A DNA stretch of 14,214 nucleotides, taken from an uncultured Methanomassiliicoccales archaeon. GTDB taxonomy: Archaea > Thermoplasmatota > Thermoplasmata > SG8-5. Shown here one piece after another: positions 12,442 through 14,214 of the stretch. Each line of letters begins with the position of its first letter. Within the stretch, counting starts at the first letter, position 1. The stretch covers positions 1 through 14,214 of the forward strand of contig CALKWP010000074.1 in the NCBI GenBank assembly GCA_938004075.1, in the 5' to 3' direction. The notes under the pieces are model-generated. The model was not told where the DNA came from. It saw only the letters and a list, made by a program, of their open reading frames with translations, and made no database searches. The position numbers were made by a program, and so were the translations under genes.

Positions 12442-12879
12442 GTGTGGAAGAAAATGAAATTTCCAAAGAGAATAGGCAGAGATGATAATGGCGCAGTGGA
12501 AGGATTGCCGTTGCAACTGATAATAATGGTTGCAGTGGCAGCGATCGTGATGGTGATTGTGCTTGGATGGCTTGCACCATGGAAGAACAAGATTGATATA
12601 GACTCTCTGACAGTGACGCCCACAACGACGGGCAACAATGATGCCGTGACGATAACAGTTACTGCCTGGGACACCAAGGGCAACCACCTGGCGGGAGCGG
12701 TCATCGAGATGTCCGGATGCAATGTCGGAACCCAGGTTCTGACTACTGGAGACGATGGCACCGCGACCTTCACCGTGACCCCATCTATACCGCCCGGCAC
12801 CACCAACAACATCAATATCGTGGGCAAGTTCACGGGAACCATCTACGCGGAGAAAACCGCGTTCGTGGTAGTGTCCTGA
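12442..12879 (+). CDS. Type IV pilin-like protein with Ig-like carrier domain
   Basis: 145 residues. A short basic leader ending GAVEG (residues 17-21) precedes a hydrophobic helix LPLQLIIMVAVAAIVMVIVLGW, the class III (prepilin) signal-peptide layout; cleavage would be after Gly21. The rest is beta-rich and resembles bacterial-Ig/carboxypeptidase-regulatory-like domains: VTITVTAWDTKGNHLAGAVIEMSG... TTGDDGTATFTVTP. It is probably a minor pilin or a surface adhesin subunit. The start is a GTG at 12442, or ATG 12454; an out-of-frame ATG at 12438 overlaps the GTG and is nearest to the expected transcription start. The next gene is 5 nt downstream and has the same EGLPL junction, so the two form an operon. 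Confidence 0.8.
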   Translation: MWKKMKFPKRIGRDDNGAVEGLPLQLIIMVAVAAIVMVIVLGWLAPWKNKIDIDSLTVTPTTTGNNDAVTITVTAWDTKGNHLAGAVIEMSGCNVGTQVLTTGDDGTATFTVTPSIPPGTTNNINIVGKFTGTIYAEKTAFVVVS

Positions 12880-12884
12880 GCAGC

Positions 12885-13388
12885 ATGGCTCCGGCTCCAG
12901 GGAGGGAACGGCCCGGCAGGGACGGCGTGGAGGGCCTGCCCCTGACATTGCTGGTTACCATGGTTGTGCTGGCGATAACGATCCCGCTGGTGTTCAGCTC
13001 CCTGAGGGCCTACGATCGGGGCAGGGTCGAGGCCCTGGTCATCTCAGAGATTGATGATTTCATCTCCTCAGTCCAATCAATCTACATTTCCGGGCCGGGG
13101 AACAGCGTCCTGGTGGATTTTGACCTGAGCGCCGGGGCGATGACAGGGATTGACTACGTCATGTTTGGCGATTCCCCGGGCGGCAACTTATCCTCAGTGA
13201 TAAGGTATAAATTGAATGATGCCCCAGAAAAATTGCTGGCCATAGTTTCCCCGAACGTGCCGATGACGTCAAATGAGAGCGCAGCCCTGGTCATCATGCC
13301 TGGCGCTAACAGCATAAAAGCGGAGTGCGCATCCGTCGCGAGCCCGGAAGGAACCCGGGCATATGTCGTTCTGAAGCTGGTTCATTGA
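12885..13388 (+). CDS. Type IV pilin-like protein
   Basis: 167 residues from ATG 12885. A basic leader, GRDGVEG (11-17), precedes the hydrophobic helix LPLTLLVTMVVLAITIPLVFSSL, a class III signal peptide with the same EGLPL junction as the upstream gene; cleavage is likely after Gly17. The globular part (VEALVISEIDDFISSVQSIYISGPGNSVLVDFDL) resembles minor pilins in archaeal pilus and archaellum-like clusters. The open frame extends upstream to 12717, but that part is a shadow of the previous gene. Its partner assembly ATPase and membrane platform are not in the window. The stop overlaps the convergent gene by 7 bp. Confidence 0.78.
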   Translation: MAPAPGRERPGRDGVEGLPLTLLVTMVVLAITIPLVFSSLRAYDRGRVEALVISEIDDFISSVQSIYISGPGNSVLVDFDLSAGAMTGIDYVMFGDSPGGNLSSVIRYKLNDAPEKLLAIVSPNVPMTSNESAALVIMPGANSIKAECASVASPEGTRAYVVLKLVH

Positions 13389-14008
13389 ATAATCTCGGGG
13401 TGGCATCCCATGCTTTCCAGGCAGCGCCGGACCCCCTCGAGCCTCTCCAGCTCCACAATTGCCAGCACGCTGCCGCTCTTTCCGGCAAGCTTCGATATGC
13501 CCTTTGCCAGCCATTCCTCTCTTGAGTCTTCAAGGTCCCTGTAGCCCTTCAAGCGGTTGACGAGCCCATCCCATTCAAGGACGAATTCCTCCGGGGTCTT
13601 GGAAGCGAACCTGTGCTTTGGCATGCTCTTCCGGCCGTGGCCCTGCCTTATCATGTCCATTGTGCCAACGTGCTTGCAGTAGGCGAGCGTGTAATGCTCG
13701 TCGTCCATGTCCAGGGCCCTAATCGGAACATTCTTGGCCTTGGCCTGCTCCAGAGCCATCGAGAAGCATGGCGGGGGCTTCACCACCTCGCCGAATGCCG
13801 ATAAGCCCTGAATGTAAATCTCCTCCTCCGGGTTGGACGGCTCGCTCTTATCGGGTTTTGATGAATCGTGCTTTTCCATGGCTTGCAGGCCTTCCGGGGA
13901 TATGGAAAGCGCGATTGCTTCCGGAACAAGATTCTGAATTGCCGCTGCGACCCGCTCCCCCTCGGCCACAAGGCCGCGTACGGCACCCATGAGATGAATC
14001 GCCCCCAT
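13382..14008 (-). CDS. Conserved hypothetical protein, weakly TraB-like
   Basis: 208 residues from ATG 14008, which overlaps the stop of the upstream gene (ATGA). There are no membrane helices or signal peptide. The opening GAIHLMG, then VAAAIQNLVPEAIALSISPEG, loosely matches the TraB/PrgY pattern (GT-x-H ... I-x-x-x-x-P-x-x-V-x-x-E), and later IRALDMDDEH and VLAIVELERLEGV sit where TraB proteins have conserved segments. The key Glu and GxxH residues are not all present, so the assignment is tentative. The reading frame seems longer upstream (to 14212), but that extension is adapter plus the neighbouring gene's region in another frame. It is the downstream gene of a minus-strand operon. Confidence 0.6.
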   Translation of the reverse strand: MGAIHLMGAVRGLVAEGERVAAAIQNLVPEAIALSISPEGLQAMEKHDSSKPDKSEPSNPEEEIYIQGLSAFGEVVKPPPCFSMALEQAKAKNVPIRALDMDDEHYTLAYCKHVGTMDMIRQGHGRKSMPKHRFASKTPEEFVLEWDGLVNRLKGYRDLEDSREEWLAKGISKLAGKSGSVLAIVELERLEGVRRCLESMGCHPEIIQ

Positions 14009-14168
14009 CAGTATCTCTCCTCTATCAGTTCCATGACCTTCTTCCTGTCCCTGGCCTTGTTGAGCTCCCCGCAGGTTATCAGGGGCGTCCCCTCCAGATT
14101 CACCCTCTCCCCCAGCCTGTCCATGAATATGACCGGGTGCTTCTCCAGTATCCTGGAAAGATTGGCCA
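14008..14168 (-). CDS. C-terminal fragment of an unidentified protein (truncated by adapter)
   Basis: About 53 residues survive: ANLSRILEKHPVIFMDRLGERV, then NLEGTPLITCGELNKARDRKK and a final ELIEERY. The stop TGA (14008-14010) overlaps the next gene's ATG, as in an operon. Codon use and composition match the neighbours. The residues before Ala-Asn come from the Illumina adapter, so the true N-terminal part is missing. No family is recognised. Confidence 0.6.
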
Positions 14169-14214
14169 AGATCGGAAGAGCACACGTCTGAACTCCAGTC
14201 ACGAATCACCATCT
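14169..14214 (+). other. Illumina TruSeq adapter with 8-nt index (artefact)
   Basis: The sequence begins AGATCGGAAGAGC, continues through the standard index-read adapter ending CAGTCAC, then an 8-nt index GAATCACC and ATCT, the start of the downstream flow-cell sequence. Translated on the minus strand it gives the well-known database contaminants DWSSDVCSSDL and TGVQTCALPI. These bases are not genomic. Confidence 0.98.

Noticed and set aside
12717..12884. Upstream 56 residues of the second pilin frame
   Set aside because: They are a shadow of the first pilin gene in another frame; ATG 12885 gives a normal class III signal peptide.
1..14168. CRISPR array
   Set aside because: No regularly spaced direct repeats of 20-40 bp were seen; the repeats present are inverted, or a single pair.
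14009..14212. N-terminal extension of the TraB-like protein (DWSSDVCSSDL...)
   Set aside because: It is encoded by the adapter and by the upstream gene read in the wrong frame; the real start is the ATG at 14008 overlapping the upstream stop.

Overview
This window reads as a piece of an archaeal chromosome, most likely an uncultured Thermoplasmatota-type euryarchaeon. The domain is well supported. There is a ~310-nt archaeal-type SRP (7S) RNA with the helix-8 signature. Many starts carry GGTGA or GGAGG ribosome sites, or sit about 26-30 bp from a TATA-like box, as leaderless mRNAs would. Two type IV pilin-like proteins have an EGLPL signal-peptide junction, and there is a XerA-like recombinase. 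The phylum is inference. The last 46 bases are an Illumina adapter with index, so the right edge is a library artefact and not genome.

Left part (1-3150): the start of a secreted protein on the minus strand; an AT-rich then hairpin-dense intergenic block (119-665); a XerA-like tyrosine recombinase (+); then, converging on it, a GNAT acetyltransferase and a probable beta-propeller lipoprotein (-). A 43-residue Cys-rich mini-protein (3017-3148) precedes the next block.

Centre (3158-7278): a plus-strand run of a two-domain GNAT (apparently CUG-started), a rubredoxin/nitrite-reductase-type FAD-NADH oxidoreductase and two overlapping RimJ/RimL-type GNATs. These converge on a minus-strand pair of a small three-helix membrane protein and a tandem winged-helix regulator. 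The window has four GNAT genes in all.

Right part (7279-14214): structured intergenic DNA; a Tyr-rich, C-terminally anchored surface protein (-) with a strong promoter and a 21-bp-spaced direct repeat upstream; a three-hairpin block resembling an IS605/TnpB omegaRNA right end with no tnpB; a truncated or miniaturised copy of the SRP RNA promoter plus 5' end; the full SRP RNA; an MFS transporter (+); a TlpA-like thioredoxin plus CcdA-like redox export pair (-); two pilin-like genes (+); and a weakly TraB-like protein with a truncated upstream gene (-) running into the adapter.

Clear functional groupings are the extracytoplasmic thiol-redox pair (thioredoxin/CcdA), the pilin pair, the regulator/membrane-protein pair and the SRP locus. 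The unusual material lies mostly in the intergenic DNA: two SRP promoters in tandem, the orphan omegaRNA-like hairpins, related hairpin elements beside the recombinase, and a nested three-way-junction element at 7381-7448.
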